DNA of 15,667 nt from Clostridiales bacterium (GCA_004557805.1 SFFS01000048.1:1-15667), one strand, 5' to 3'; positions 7,226 through 15,277 are shown, counted from the stretch's first letter. Program-made: numbers and translations. The notes: generated from the letters alone by a model not told the origin.

Positions 7226-7777
7226 ATGAAAAAATCATCCAAGTGGACCACAAAAATGCTCGTTACCGCCGCCATCTGCATGGCCATGAGCTATCTGCTC
7301 AGCTTCGTCCGGCTCTGGACGATGCCCATGGGCGGCAGCATCACCGCCGTTTCCATGCTCCCGCTGATGCTGTTCGCGTGGATTTACGGCGTCGTTCCCG
7401 GCATGACCGCCGGCTGCGCGTTCGGCCTTCTGCAGCTGATCCAGGATCCGCAGATCTATCACTGGATTCAGGTGCTGTTCGATTACCCCGTCGCGTTCGC
7501 CATGCTCGGCCTTGCCGGCTGCTTCCGCAAGCATAAGGACGCCGCCTGGGCGCTGCCCGCCGGCGTGGTTCTCGCCTGCTTCGGCCGCTTCCTGTGCCAT
7601 TTCTTCACCGGCGTCGTCTACTTCGGCGAATATGCTCCCACGCAGACCTTCTGGGGCATTATCGGCTACTCCGCCGGCTACAACGGCGGCTATATGGGCG
7701 TCGAGGCCGTGCTGAGCGCCATCGTCAGCGCGCTGCCGCCCATCAAGAAGATGATCGCGAAAATCGAAACCCTGTAA
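7226..7777 (+). CDS. thiT: Thiamine ECF transporter S-component ThiT
   Basis: A 183-residue integral membrane protein that binds thiamine and works with the shared ECF module (EcfA, EcfA', EcfT), which is encoded elsewhere. About six hydrophobic segments are visible (around residues 10-30, 38-58, 60-72, 83-100, 108-130 and 155-172). Family-specific blocks are MPMGGSITAVSMLPLMLFAW (33-52), FxRFxxHFxxGVVYFGEYAP (119-138) and the substrate-site GYSAGYNGGYMGVE (147-160). Length matches ThiT/YuaJ. The ATG at 7226 follows GGAGGG by 7 bases, directly after the riboswitch terminator, so expression is repressed by thiamine pyrophosphate. It is a single-gene unit, closed by the terminator at 7792-7824. 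Function is strongly supported by sequence and riboswitch together. Confidence 0.97.
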   Translation: MKKSSKWTTKMLVTAAICMAMSYLLSFVRLWTMPMGGSITAVSMLPLMLFAWIYGVVPGMTAGCAFGLLQLIQDPQIYHWIQVLFDYPVAFAMLGLAGCFRKHKDAAWALPAGVVLACFGRFLCHFFTGVVYFGEYAPTQTFWGIIGYSAGYNGGYMGVEAVLSAIVSALPPIKKMIAKIETL

Positions 7778-7791
7778 GCAGCAGGCCGTTC

Positions 7792-7824
7792 AAGCGCCGC
7801 GCCCGATACGCGCGGCGCTTTTTT
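7792..7824 (+). terminator. Intrinsic terminator of thiT
   Basis: AAGCGCCGCGC (7792-7802) pairs with GCGCGGCGCTT (7810-7820), 11 perfect pairs with a 7-base loop, followed by a T-run to 7824. It starts 15 bases past the thiT stop codon. Confidence 0.93.
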
Positions 7825-7858
7825 ATCCCCTGAAGCATTCTCTCCGGCGGGGACTCGA

Positions 7859-7895
7859 GGGGCGGCCTTCCTTTTCCGCAAAGGGAAGCCGCCCC
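7859..7895 (-). terminator. GC-rich hairpin at the end of the tilS-vanW gene run
   Basis: GGGGCGGC-TTCC and GGAAG-GCCGCCCC form a stem of 12 pairs with one bulged base. It lies 6 bases past the stop codon of the VanW-family gene. No U-tract follows on the minus strand (TCGAG instead), so it is either a weak terminator or an RNA 3'-end stabiliser. Confidence 0.45.
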
Positions 7896-7900
7896 AAAAC

Positions 7901-9634
7901 TCACTGATATCTCTCCGTAACTCCCACGTATACCTTCGCGGCGGTGGCCTTATAGGTGTCGGTGTAGAGTTCCTTGGTGGCAATCACGTTGCCGTTCGCG
8001 TCGCGGGTGACGAGATAGGTGGTCACCTTATAGCCCTCGGAGCCCTTCGAAACTTCCTTGGTCTGATCGGTGTAGACGACATACTCGGCCTTTTTGTCCG
8101 GGATCGGCGTGGTTTCCGGAATCGGGATCACTTCGATGGTTTCGGATTCAAGCGAATAGGTGTAGCCGTCCGGGTCGGGGCGGCCGTAGAATTGGAACAG
8201 GCAGCGTTTGGTTTTGCCGCTCGTTTCCACACGCGCCACGACGTAAATGTCCGCGCCGGTGGTATTGGTGAAAACCAGATCGTTGCGGCCGTCGTCGGTA
8301 ACGGTAGCGTCGTGCCCCATTTCGATGTAGTTCGGCTTGAGGCCGTGCGGCTCGCGCGTGTTGATCTTCAGTCCCGCCTGGATGGCGGCGTTATACAGCG
8401 TGGAGCTGACCTGGCAGATGCCTCCGCCGTAGCCCATGACGTATTCGTTATAGACGATTTCCAGCCCGGGATAGAACCCGTTCTTCGCATCGCGCTTGCC
8501 GACCCACTTATTAAAGCTGACCTTTTCGCCGGCCTTGATGATTTTTCCGTTGAAGAACTCGCAGCCGCGCTCGATGTTCTTATTGCGGTCCTCGGTGCTG
8601 CGCGAGCTGATCTCGGTAGCGAAGCTGGCGATGCGCGTGATGGAGCCGGTAATATCCGCCGCCGTAACGGCGGGCGCAACCGTATCCGGCTGAACGCTGA
8701 TGCTGCCGGACTGCATGCTGTTCACCAGCTGCATGATCTGCTCCTTGAGCGCCGCGTCGTCGAGCGATCTGCCGTAGCTTTCGGCCGTAACGACGATGGG
8801 GTTCTGCCGGTCGGGCATGAATTCCCACGTCGCGTCCTGCGCGGGCGTATCGACCAGGTTTTTGATTTCCGCGATAAGCGCGTCGATGCGCGCGTCGCTC
8901 TTGGTCACGTCGCTGGTGTAAATCAGCCTCGGCTCCGATTTAAGCGCGGAGATTTCGTCGTAGGTTTCCAGGAGCGAGCTGCTCATGCGCCCCACGGCGT
9001 AAGCCTCGTTGATGGCCTGCGCCACCACGTTCTCCAGCGAGCCGTTCATATCCAGCGTATCCGCGTCGATCGTCCACTGATAATCGCTGCCGTAATTGAG
9101 CGTGACGTTCCAGCCGCTCACGCCGTCCTTGAGCCGCGCGAGGATGAAATCATACGCCTCCTGCGGAGACGCGCCGTACAGCTCGTATCCGTTGACATAC
9201 ACGCCGCGATAGAACGTCCCGCGTTCGCGCACGTCCATGATTTCGCTGTAAGCCGAATAGCCCACGATGCCCACCGTCACCACGACGGCGGCGGCAATCA
9301 GCACCAGAATCGCAACGATCTTCCCGCGCATTTTGCCCCTGCGCGGCGGACGCGGCGGTTTTCTTTTCGGCGCGGAGCGCCGGAAATCAGAGGACGCAGG
9401 CCGGCTGTTCGTCCGCGGCTTCTGCGCGGGCGCAGGGCGGCTTGGGCGGCTCGCGCCGTAGGTTGCGCCGCCGTAATGCTGCTGCCGCTGCTGCGGCTGC
9501 GGACGCGGTGCAGGCGTATCCTCCGCCCGCACGCGCCTCGGCTCCGGACGCCACAACTCCTCCTGATTGCTGTACGCCGGCCCGGTACGCCGCCTGCGCG
9601 GCCCGGGGCCGTCTCTCCGTTCAAGATCAGCCAT
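7901..9634 (-). CDS. VanW-family membrane-anchored envelope protein with G5 domain
   Basis: A 577-residue protein. Residues 1-103 are cytosolic, very rich in Arg, Pro, Gln and Ala. One membrane segment follows (about 105-127, KIVAILVLIAAAVVVTVGIV), so the rest is outside. Residues about 140-330 form a YoaR-type region (putative peptidoglycan-binding PG_binding_4 pair). The VanW domain is at about 350-480, with ERGCEFFNGKIIKAGEKVSFN, GYGGGICQVSSTLYNAAIQAGL (401-422) and REPHGLKPNYIEMGHDATV. A G5-like domain closes the protein (about 497-575). VanW is named from vancomycin operons, but this architecture is common in Clostridia without resistance and its activity is unknown. The ATG at 9634 follows GGGAG and overlaps the end of the PHP gene by 8 bases. 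Probable last gene of the tilS-hpt-ftsH run. Confidence 0.9.
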   Translation of the reverse strand: MADLERRDGPGPRRRRTGPAYSNQEELWRPEPRRVRAEDTPAPRPQPQQRQQHYGGATYGASRPSRPAPAQKPRTNSRPASSDFRRSAPKRKPPRPPRRGKMRGKIVAILVLIAAAVVVTVGIVGYSAYSEIMDVRERGTFYRGVYVNGYELYGASPQEAYDFILARLKDGVSGWNVTLNYGSDYQWTIDADTLDMNGSLENVVAQAINEAYAVGRMSSSLLETYDEISALKSEPRLIYTSDVTKSDARIDALIAEIKNLVDTPAQDATWEFMPDRQNPIVVTAESYGRSLDDAALKEQIMQLVNSMQSGSISVQPDTVAPAVTAADITGSITRIASFATEISSRSTEDRNKNIERGCEFFNGKIIKAGEKVSFNKWVGKRDAKNGFYPGLEIVYNEYVMGYGGGICQVSSTLYNAAIQAGLKINTREPHGLKPNYIEMGHDATVTDDGRNDLVFTNTTGADIYVVARVETSGKTKRCLFQFYGRPDPDGYTYSLESETIEVIPIPETTPIPDKKAEYVVYTDQTKEVSKGSEGYKVTTYLVTRDANGNVIATKELYTDTYKATAAKVYVGVTERYQ

Positions 9635-10508
9635 TTTTCTCCCTTATTTGCTCCGCTTCTTTCATTCGCGCCCGCAGCGCCTGCACATCCTCCGCCACGG
9701 TTTTCCATCCGTCAAGCTTTTCGCCGATGCCCGCGTGGCTTCCGCGGCTGCTGCCGCCGTCGTCGTCGCGGCCATGGCAATCGCTTCCGCCCGTCACGAG
9801 CAGGCCGTTTCTGCGCGCCAGCGCGTCGAAACGCTCCGCGTCCACGGGCATGTGGCTGGCGTGCCAGGCCTCGACGCCCAGCAGGCCCGCGTCCATCCAT
9901 TCGCCCAGCCGCCGCTGCAGCGCCTCGGGCGAAATGCCCGACCGCGCGGGATGCGCCAGCACCGGCACGGCTCCCAGCTCCCGCAGCGCGCGGATGCCGT
10001 CGGCCACGGGCTTGCGCCTGCGCGGCACGTAGCAGGGCGCGCCGTCGCCGATATAGCGGTTAAACGCATCGCGCACGCTGTCGGCCCAGCCGCGGCGGCA
10101 CAGCGCCTCGGCCAGATACATCCGGCCCATGAATTCGCCGGTTTTGCCGGTTTCTTCCGGCGCAATTTCAATGCCGCGGTCGGCCAGTTTTTTCAGAATC
10201 GCCAGCGTCCGCTCGCGGCGGATCTCCATTTCGCTGTCGAAAAACGCCCGCGTTTTCGCGTCGTCCGGATCCATGCCGTAGCCCAGCACGTGAATTTCCC
10301 GCGCCGTGCCGACGCTCAACTCCACGCCGGGCAGCACCGTCATCCGCTCCGCCTGCGCGGCCGCGGCCGTTTCGGGCAGTCCGCCCACGTTGTCATGATC
10401 GGTGATGGCGATTACGTCCATGCCCAGCGCTTTCGCGCGGCGGATCATCTCCGCCGGGGTCTTTGCGCCGTCCGAAAAGCAGGTATGCAGATGCAGGTCA
10501 GCCTTCAT
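9627..10508 (-). CDS. PHP-domain phosphoesterase (TrpH/RNase AM-like)
   Basis: A 293-residue metal-dependent phosphoesterase. The PHP ligands are all visible: [12 protein letters not shown] (His6, His8, Asp13), ITDHDN (Asp37, His38), PGVELS (Glu63), EIHVLGYG (His73), LAHPARS (His186) and GGSDCHG (Asp243, His245). Length and motif order match the YciV/TrpH/RNase AM group, which includes a 5'-3' RNase that trims rRNA 5' ends and an enzyme dephosphorylating 3',5'-pAp; which activity applies here is not decidable. The ATG at 10508 overlaps the end of ftsH by 11 bases and the stop overlaps vanW by 8 bases, so translation is probably coupled with both. Confidence 0.92.
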   Translation of the reverse strand: MKADLHLHTCFSDGAKTPAEMIRRAKALGMDVIAITDHDNVGGLPETAAAAQAERMTVLPGVELSVGTAREIHVLGYGMDPDDAKTRAFFDSEMEIRRERTLAILKKLADRGIEIAPEETGKTGEFMGRMYLAEALCRRGWADSVRDAFNRYIGDGAPCYVPRRRKPVADGIRALRELGAVPVLAHPARSGISPEALQRRLGEWMDAGLLGVEAWHASHMPVDAERFDALARRNGLLVTGGSDCHGRDDDGGSSRGSHAGIGEKLDGWKTVAEDVQALRARMKEAEQIREKNG

Positions 10509-12447
10509 TCTCTTCCGCCTTCGCTTCGGGCTGCGCCGCTTTTTCTTCCGCGCCCTGCGCGGGAAGTTCCGGCAGCGCCTCGCCCTTCATGATCGCGTCC
10601 AGCTCGGGCTTGGTAATCGTCTCGCGCTCGAGCAGCACGTCGGCCATGCGGTGCAGCTTATCCATGTTTTCCTTCAGAATATCGATCGCCTTCTGCTGGC
10701 AGGAGCTTGCGACCTTGCGAATCTCCTCGTCGATCTGCGCGGCGACCTTTTCGGAGCAATCGCGCGACTGCGCGAAATCGCGCCCCAGGAACACCTCGGC
10801 GTTTCCGCCGTGGTATACCGGCCCGATCACTTCGTCCATGCCGAACTGCGCGATCATGCGCCGCGCAAGCTCGGTGGCGCTCTGCAGATCGGCCGACGCG
10901 CCGGTCGTCACATCCTCGATGATCAGCGTTTCCGCCGCGCGTCCGCCCATGGCCACGGTGATGCGCGCAAGAATCTGTTCGCGGGAGATAAAATCGCTCT
11001 CCTCGCTGGGCAAAAACTGCGTATGGCCGCCGGAGGAACCGCGCGGCACGATCGTCACCATCGATACGTCGTCCGCCTTGGGCGTTTTCAGACCGACCAG
11101 CGCATGGCCCGCCTCGTGATACGCCACGATGCGCTTATCCTTCGCCGTCACCTTGCGGCTGCGCTTTTCCGGACCCATCTCCACGCGCGTAATCGCGTCC
11201 ATAATCGTCCGCTGGTCGATCTCCTTCCGGCCCGCGCGCGCGGTCAGAATGGCCGCCTCGTTGAGCACGTTTTCCAGATCGGCGCCGGTGAAGAACGGCG
11301 TGCGCCGCGCGACGGTTTTCAAATCGACGTCCGCGGCGATTTTCTTGTTGCGGCAATGCACGCGCAGAATCGCTTCGCGGCCCGCCACGTCGGGATAGTT
11401 CACAGTGATCTGACGGTCGAACCGGCCGGGGCGCAGAAGCGCCGGATCGAGAATATCGCGGCGGTTCGTCGCCGCAATGACGATCACGCCCTCGTTGTTG
11501 GAAAATCCGTCCATTTCGACCAGCAGCTGGTTGAGCGTCTGCTCGCGCTCGTCGTGACCGCCGCCCAGGCCCGCGCCGCGCTGGCGGCCCACCGCGTCGA
11601 TTTCATCGATGAACACGATGGCCGGCGCATGCTTCTTGGCCTGCTCGAACAGATCGCGCACGCGGCTCGCGCCCACGCCCACGAACATCTCAACGAAATC
11701 CGAACCGGAAATGGAGAAGAACGGTACGCCCGCCTCGCCCGCAATGGCCTTGGCCAGCAGCGTTTTGCCCGTGCCCGGAGGGCCTACGAGCAGCACGCCC
11801 TTGGGAATGCGCGCGCCCAGTTCGGTATAGCGCTTGGGGTTCTTGAGGAAGTCGACGATTTCCGCCAGTTCTTCCTTTTCCTCGTCCGCGCCCGCTACGT
11901 CGGCGAACGTAACCTTGTTCTTGGAAGGGTCGGCCATATGCGCGCGGCTCTTGCCGAAGTTCATCACCTTGCTGTTGCCGCCGCCCGACTGCGAACGCAT
12001 GACGGCCAGCCAGAAAAACGCCATCAGCACCATTACCACAACATAGGGCAGGAACTCGACATACCACGGCGTAGCCGCCGGCTTCTGATACTGCACGGTG
12101 AAGCCGAGATCGGCGTCCGCCACTTCGTCGGGCGACACGCCCAGCTGCTTTGCGCGGATGATGCGCGCACTGGAGAAAAACGCGTCGCGGTCGACGGTGC
12201 AGGAAAAATCATAGCGCTGCGGGAACTCCGCGCGCGCCGTCGACGAATCGACGTACAGGCCGACCACGTCGTTCCCGGTGAAGGAAAGCGCGGCCACGCG
12301 CTGCTGTTCCACCAGGCTGAGCAGATCGTTGTAGCCGATCTTATCAGTGGCGGGCGCAGAGAACAGCGACAGCGCCTCGGCCAGAATCAGCACACCGATA
12401 AGAATAACGGCGTAAACGACAAACCCCTTTACAGGCCTTCTTTTCAA
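10498..12447 (-). CDS. ftsH: ATP-dependent zinc metalloprotease FtsH
   Basis: A 649-residue membrane AAA+ protease that degrades misfolded membrane proteins and short-lived regulators. Two membrane segments (about residues 9-30 and 129-150) flank an external domain. AAA module: Walker [10 protein letters not shown] (221-229), pore loop [11 protein letters not shown] (251-261), Walker [12 protein letters not shown] (277-287), second region of homology [20 protein letters not shown] (326-345). Protease module: zinc site HEAGH (444-448) and third ligand Asp520 in [10 protein letters not shown] Glu/Ala-rich tail follows residue 622. The start is a TTG at 12447, preceded by GGAGG with an 8-base gap; no in-frame ATG exists before the external domain. 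It begins 24 bases after hpt ends, the classic Bacillota hpt-ftsH arrangement. Confidence 0.97.
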   Translation of the reverse strand: MKRRPVKGFVVYAVILIGVLILAEALSLFSAPATDKIGYNDLLSLVEQQRVAALSFTGNDVVGLYVDSSTARAEFPQRYDFSCTVDRDAFFSSARIIRAKQLGVSPDEVADADLGFTVQYQKPAATPWYVEFLPYVVVMVLMAFFWLAVMRSQSGGGNSKVMNFGKSRAHMADPSKNKVTFADVAGADEEKEELAEIVDFLKNPKRYTELGARIPKGVLLVGPPGTGKTLLAKAIAGEAGVPFFSISGSDFVEMFVGVGASRVRDLFEQAKKHAPAIVFIDEIDAVGRQRGAGLGGGHDEREQTLNQLLVEMDGFSNNEGVIVIAATNRRDILDPALLRPGRFDRQITVNYPDVAGREAILRVHCRNKKIAADVDLKTVARRTPFFTGADLENVLNEAAILTARAGRKEIDQRTIMDAITRVEMGPEKRSRKVTAKDKRIVAYHEAGHALVGLKTPKADDVSMVTIVPRGSSGGHTQFLPSEESDFISREQILARITVAMGGRAAETLIIEDVTTGASADLQSATELARRMIAQFGMDEVIGPVYHGGNAEVFLGRDFAQSRDCSEKVAAQIDEEIRKVASSCQQKAIDILKENMDKLHRMADVLLERETITKPELDAIMKGEALPELPAQGAEEKAAQPEAKAEENEG

Positions 12448-12471
12448 CTTACTCCCCTCCCTGTCCGGGAA

Positions 12472-13035
12472 TCACTTGGTATAGACTTCTTCCTTCAGCA
12501 CGCCGATATCCGGCAGGTTGCGGTAAACCTCGTCGTAATCCAGGCCGTAGCCGACGACGAACGCATCCTCGATAACGAAGCCGCAATAGTCGGGCTTAAG
12601 ATCGACGCGGCGGCGCGCGGGCTTATCCAGCAGCGTACAGATTTTAATCGACGCCGCGCCGCGGCCCTTGAGGTTCTCCTTCAGGTATTGCAGCGTCACG
12701 CCGGAATCGACGATATCCTCGATGATAACCACGTCGCGGCCGAGAATGTCGTGATCGAGATCCTTCAGAAGGCGCACCACGCCGGAAGACTTGGTGGCGC
12801 TGCCATAGCTGGAAGTGGCCATGAAGTCCATCGTCAGCTTCAGGTCGATGCAGCGGATCAGATCGCAGTAAAACGGCGTCGCGCCCTTGAGAATTCCCAC
12901 GCACAGGGGCGTTTTGCCCGCGTAATCGCGAGTAATTTCCGCGCCCAGCTCCGCCACGCGCGCGGCGATTTCCTCTCGTCCCAGGAGCACCCGCTCCAGA
13001 TCGTCGTACAGCTTCGAAGTTTCCCGGTTCAGCAT
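12472..13035 (-). CDS. hpt: Hypoxanthine(-guanine) phosphoribosyltransferase
   Basis: A 187-residue purine salvage enzyme that makes IMP or GMP from hypoxanthine or guanine and PRPP. Landmarks: [16 protein letters not shown] (46-61), the flexible catalytic loop SSYGSAT (75-81), PRPP motif [14 protein letters not shown] (102-115), and the base-contacting [17 protein letters not shown] (153-169). Length is standard (about 180). The ATG at 13035 follows GGGGG by 7 bases. It sits between tilS (48-base gap) and ftsH (24-base gap), as in Bacillus and Clostridium. Together with upp it gives the cell both base-salvage arms in this window. Confidence 0.96.
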   Translation of the reverse strand: MLNRETSKLYDDLERVLLGREEIAARVAELGAEITRDYAGKTPLCVGILKGATPFYCDLIRCIDLKLTMDFMATSSYGSATKSSGVVRLLKDLDHDILGRDVVIIEDIVDSGVTLQYLKENLKGRGAASIKICTLLDKPARRRVDLKPDYCGFVIEDAFVVGYGLDYDEVYRNLPDIGVLKEEVYTK

Positions 13036-13083
13036 GTTCTTTCCCCCATCACGCTTTTGTTTTTTTGATCGCCCTCCGGCCCG

Positions 13084-14397
13084 TCACAGCTCCCACGGAA
13101 GTTTTCCCGTAAAGCGGACCATTACGGCGCATGTCGTCGTTTCATCGATTGCGGCCTCGCGCGAGGCCTTCAGTCCGACCGTCCACAGCACGCGGTCGCC
13201 CCTGGCGAGCACCGGCAGAAGGTCGCGGAACGGCCGGTCGATCCCCGCGTCCTGAAGCGTTTTTTTCAGCTTCTGCGCGCCCTCCATGCCCAGCGGCGCG
13301 AACACGTCCCCGTCTCTCCGCGCCCGGAAAATGGCCCCCCGCAGCTTTTTTGCGTCGAACGCCTGGCAGCGGATCCCGTCTCCTCTTACTTCTACCGCGC
13401 AGGGCGCGGTTTCAAACGGCGCGCCGCCCGCGTCGTACCGCGCTTCCCGCGCGATCAGATGCAGCCGCGTGCGCGTCCTGAACGCCTTCACGCCGCCCGG
13501 CAGGTTCGTTTCCCCGCCCGGCGCAAGCGCGCACAGCCGCTCCGTCTGCTTTTCGTCCAGCGCCGCGACGCCCGCTCTTTCGCAGAACCGCCGCGCCGTT
13601 TCCGGCGCAAGTTCATCCGTGCGCCAGAAAGCGCCGTAAGGCGTTTCCCTCCAGCAGCCGGAAAGCCGCTCCTCCGCGCGCCGCCGCTCTTCGTCCGCCG
13701 CACGCGCCGCGTGCTCCGCCGCGCGGCATATCGCCTCGTCCGCGCGCGGGTTCAAAAGCCGCAGCTGCGGCATCACGTTCAGCCGCAGAAGGTTCCGCGC
13801 GCAGCAGGCCTGCGCGTTCGTCTCGTCCTCGCGCCACGGAATGCCCCGCGCGCGCAGATATTCGCGCAGTTCCCCGCGGCTCACGTCGAGCAGCGGCCGC
13901 ACCCGGTTCCCCTGCCGCCAGCGCATGCCCGACAAGCCGTCCAGGCCGCAGCCGTGCGTCAGGTGCAGAAGCACCGTTTCGGCCTGATCCTCCCGCTGGT
14001 GCGCCAGCACGATCCTGTCCGCGCCGCACTTCTCTGCCGTTTCGTCAAGAAACGCATACCGCGCGCGCCTTGCCGCGTCCTCCGGCGAACATTTCCATTG
14101 CGCCGCCAGCGCCGGCACGTCTCCCGCGCCCATATGGCACGGAACGCCCCACGCTTCGCACATCCGCCGCACAAACTCCGCGTCCGCGCGCGCGCTTTCG
14201 CCGCGCATGCCATGATCGAAATGCGCCGCTTCCACCGCGAATCCGCCCTTCTCGCGCACCGCCAGCATAAGCGCCAGCAGCGCCATCGAATCCGAACCGC
14301 CCGAAACGGCGCAAAGCGCCCGCCCGCCCGGCTCGATCAGCCTGCGAACCCGTATCGTTTCAAGCACCCGGCTTTCCAGCGCATATGACTCCAGCAT
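13084..14397 (-). CDS. tilS: tRNA(Ile)-lysidine synthase
   Basis: Attaches lysine to the wobble C34 of tRNA-Ile(CAU), allowing AUA decoding; essential. A 437-residue protein with PP-loop SGGSDS (32-37), AHFDHGMRGESARAD (58-72), LAHQREDQAETVLLHLTHG (131-149; usual HxxDDQAET, here with Arg-Glu before Asp-Gln), RNLLRLNVMPQL (201-212), a helical middle domain, and the C-terminal TilS domain with LKKTLQDAGIDRPFRDLLPVL (377-397). I use the ATG at 14397. It has no Shine-Dalgarno; instead TACAAT ends 7 bases upstream, suggesting a leaderless message. A TTG at 14433 would add 12 residues but also lacks a ribosome site and lies within the predicted -35. Confidence 0.93.
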   Translation of the reverse strand: MLESYALESRVLETIRVRRLIEPGGRALCAVSGGSDSMALLALMLAVREKGGFAVEAAHFDHGMRGESARADAEFVRRMCEAWGVPCHMGAGDVPALAAQWKCSPEDAARRARYAFLDETAEKCGADRIVLAHQREDQAETVLLHLTHGCGLDGLSGMRWRQGNRVRPLLDVSRGELREYLRARGIPWREDETNAQACCARNLLRLNVMPQLRLLNPRADEAICRAAEHAARAADEERRRAEERLSGCWRETPYGAFWRTDELAPETARRFCERAGVAALDEKQTERLCALAPGGETNLPGGVKAFRTRTRLHLIAREARYDAGGAPFETAPCAVEVRGDGIRCQAFDAKKLRGAIFRARRDGDVFAPLGMEGAQKLKKTLQDAGIDRPFRDLLPVLARGDRVLWTVGLKASREAAIDETTTCAVMVRFTGKLPWEL

Positions 14398-14404
14398 GAA
14401 GGTT

Positions 14405-14433
14405 ATTGTACGCCATTTCCGCTCAATACGCAA
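14405..14433 (-). promoter_or_regulatory. Candidate promoter for tilS giving a leaderless mRNA
   Basis: On the minus strand TTGCGT (14428-14433), 17-base spacer, TACAAT (14405-14410; 5 of 6 consensus). Only 7 bases separate the -10 from the tilS ATG, so transcription would begin at or next to the start codon. The -35 matches only 3 of 6. Confidence 0.5.
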
Positions 14434-14478
14434 GCCAAAGTTGAATGCGGGAGGTGGGTGGAACGATGGGGAAACGTT

Positions 14479-14516
14479 TTTGGGGAAGGGCTTTTAGAAA
14501 AAAGCCCTTCCCCAAA
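14479..14516. repeat. 17-bp perfect palindrome (hairpin) upstream of tilS
   Basis: TTTGGGGAAGGGCTTTT (14479-14495) and its exact complement AAAAGCCCTTCCCCAAA (14500-14516) flank an AGAA loop. No U-tract follows on either strand. The 3' arm shares its sequence with the junctions between the repeats that follow (AGCCCTTCCCCAA here, GCCCTTTCTCAA near 14780-14791), so it belongs to the same repeated element. Confidence 0.85.
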
Positions 14517-14935
14517 CCCCATCCAAAACCACTTTTCTGCTTTTTGATATGAACACAATAGGCCGACAGTCTATCCGATTCGTCGCATTAAAGAAAACCG
14601 TCGGTTGCGTTCTCCTCCGCACATCGGCGATTCTTCCTTACCCCTTTCCAAATTTTCATTCAAAACCGTTTTTCAGCTTTACGATATAAACACACAATGA
14701 CCTAACAGTCTATCCGGTTCGCCACATTAAAGAAAACCACCGGTCGCATTTCCCTCCGCACATCGGTGATTCTTTTTTCGCCCTTTCTCAAGCCCATCCA
14801 AAACCGCTTTTTCCGGCTTGCCGGTACAAATACAGCAAGCCGCCAGTCTATCCGGTTCGCCACATTAAAGAAAGCAAAGAAAACCGCCGGTCGCGTCCCT
14901 TCCGCACACCGGCGATTCGTTCTTACAGATACGTC
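14503..14935. repeat. Three diverged tandem repeats of about 138 bp in a gene-free stretch
   Basis: The gap 14398-14935 holds no credible gene and is visibly richer in A/T than its surroundings. Copies begin with CATYCAAAACC at 14520, 14657 and 14795 (spacing 137 and 138). Each carries the core CAGTCTATCCG (14567, 14706, 14844); copies 2 and 3 are identical for 30 bases from this core, and copy 1 differs at 3. Copy 3 has a 9-base insertion (extra AAAGAAAGC). Each copy contains a stem: CGTCGGT/ATCGGCG (14599-14605 with 14623-14629), CACCGGT/ATCGGTG (14738-14744 with 14762-14768), CGCCGGT/ACCGGCG (14885-14891 with 14908-14914), with a pyrimidine-rich loop and T-rich sequence beyond. Function unknown; the third copy could serve as the ygbA terminator. 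Confidence 0.85.
14865..14914 (-). terminator. Possible terminator of the YgbA-type gene, within repeat copy 3
   Basis: Minus strand: CGCCGGT (14908-14914) pairs perfectly with ACCGGCG (14885-14891), then GGTTTTCTTT and a further pyrimidine run. It lies 22 bases past the gene's stop codon. The 16-base loop makes it weaker than a typical terminator. Confidence 0.45.
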
Positions 14936-15277
14936 CTACCCCTTCCCGTTCATCCGCCGCTTTTCCCGGCGGCTCTCGATCACATGCCGCATCGCCAGAA
15001 CCGGATGCACCGTCAGCATCCGCGGCCCGGAAAACCGCATCACTGCGCGAATCCTCTCGCGCATCTGCGGCTGGTAGCAGTGTACCCGGCAGTTTGAGCA
15101 GAACGTCTTTGTCTCCATGAACGGACACCGGTCACTGCGCTGCCGGGCATATGCGTCCAGCGCGGCGCACTCGGCGCACAGTCCGCGCTTCGTACCGTGC
15201 TTTTTTCGGCAGTACAGCGCGATCATCTCCGATACGATCCGCTTTTCCCGCTCCCGTTTCTCCTCCGCCGCCTTCAT
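14936..15277 (-). CDS. YgbA-type 'nitrous oxide-stimulated promoter' family protein
   Basis: A 113-residue, basic, cysteine-rich protein. Seven cysteines in conserved spacing suggest metal binding: Cys23, C-x2-C at 34/37, Cys51 in RCPF, and C-x2-C-x3-C at 60/63/67 (FCSNCRVHCY). The C-terminal block MRERIRAVMRFSGPRMLTVHPVLAMRHV (72-99) is the signature of family PF11756 (YgbA of E. coli, a gene under nitrosative-stress regulator NsrR there). Molecular role is not established. I set the start at 15277 because AGGAGG lies 8 bases upstream; the frame extends to 15337 without support. It has its own sigma-A promoter and is placed between spoIIE and tilS, both minus. It is followed by the tandem repeats. 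Confidence 0.88.
   Translation of the reverse strand: MKAAEEKREREKRIVSEMIALYCRKKHGTKRGLCAECAALDAYARQRSDRCPFMETKTFCSNCRVHCYQPQMRERIRAVMRFSGPRMLTVHPVLAMRHVIESRREKRRMNGKG

Noticed and set aside
8192..10063. 623-codon open frame on the plus strand
   Set aside because: Antisense shadow of vanW and the PHP gene; no ribosome site and a long Arg/Pro run with no family similarity.
10402..13068. 888-codon open frame on the plus strand
   Set aside because: It lies antisense to ftsH, hpt and the start of the PHP gene. Its composition (His, Arg, Ala, Val in irregular order) has no domain-like motif, and it arises because GC-rich codons on the minus strand leave few stops opposite.
13459..14388. 309-codon open frame on the plus strand
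   Set aside because: Antisense to tilS; Arg/Pro/His-rich translation without motifs.
14702..14749. 15-codon minus-strand ORF in repeat copy 2 (MRPVVFFNVANRIDC) behind GGAGGG
   Set aside because: The ribosome site is only 2 bases from the ATG, the ATG is absent from copies 1 and 3, and changes between copies do not favour synonymous positions. Sequence conservation is better explained by the repeat itself.
14503..14935. CRISPR array
   Set aside because: Units of 138 bp with conserved and variable parts mixed together do not have the short repeat/unique spacer pattern, and no cas gene is present.
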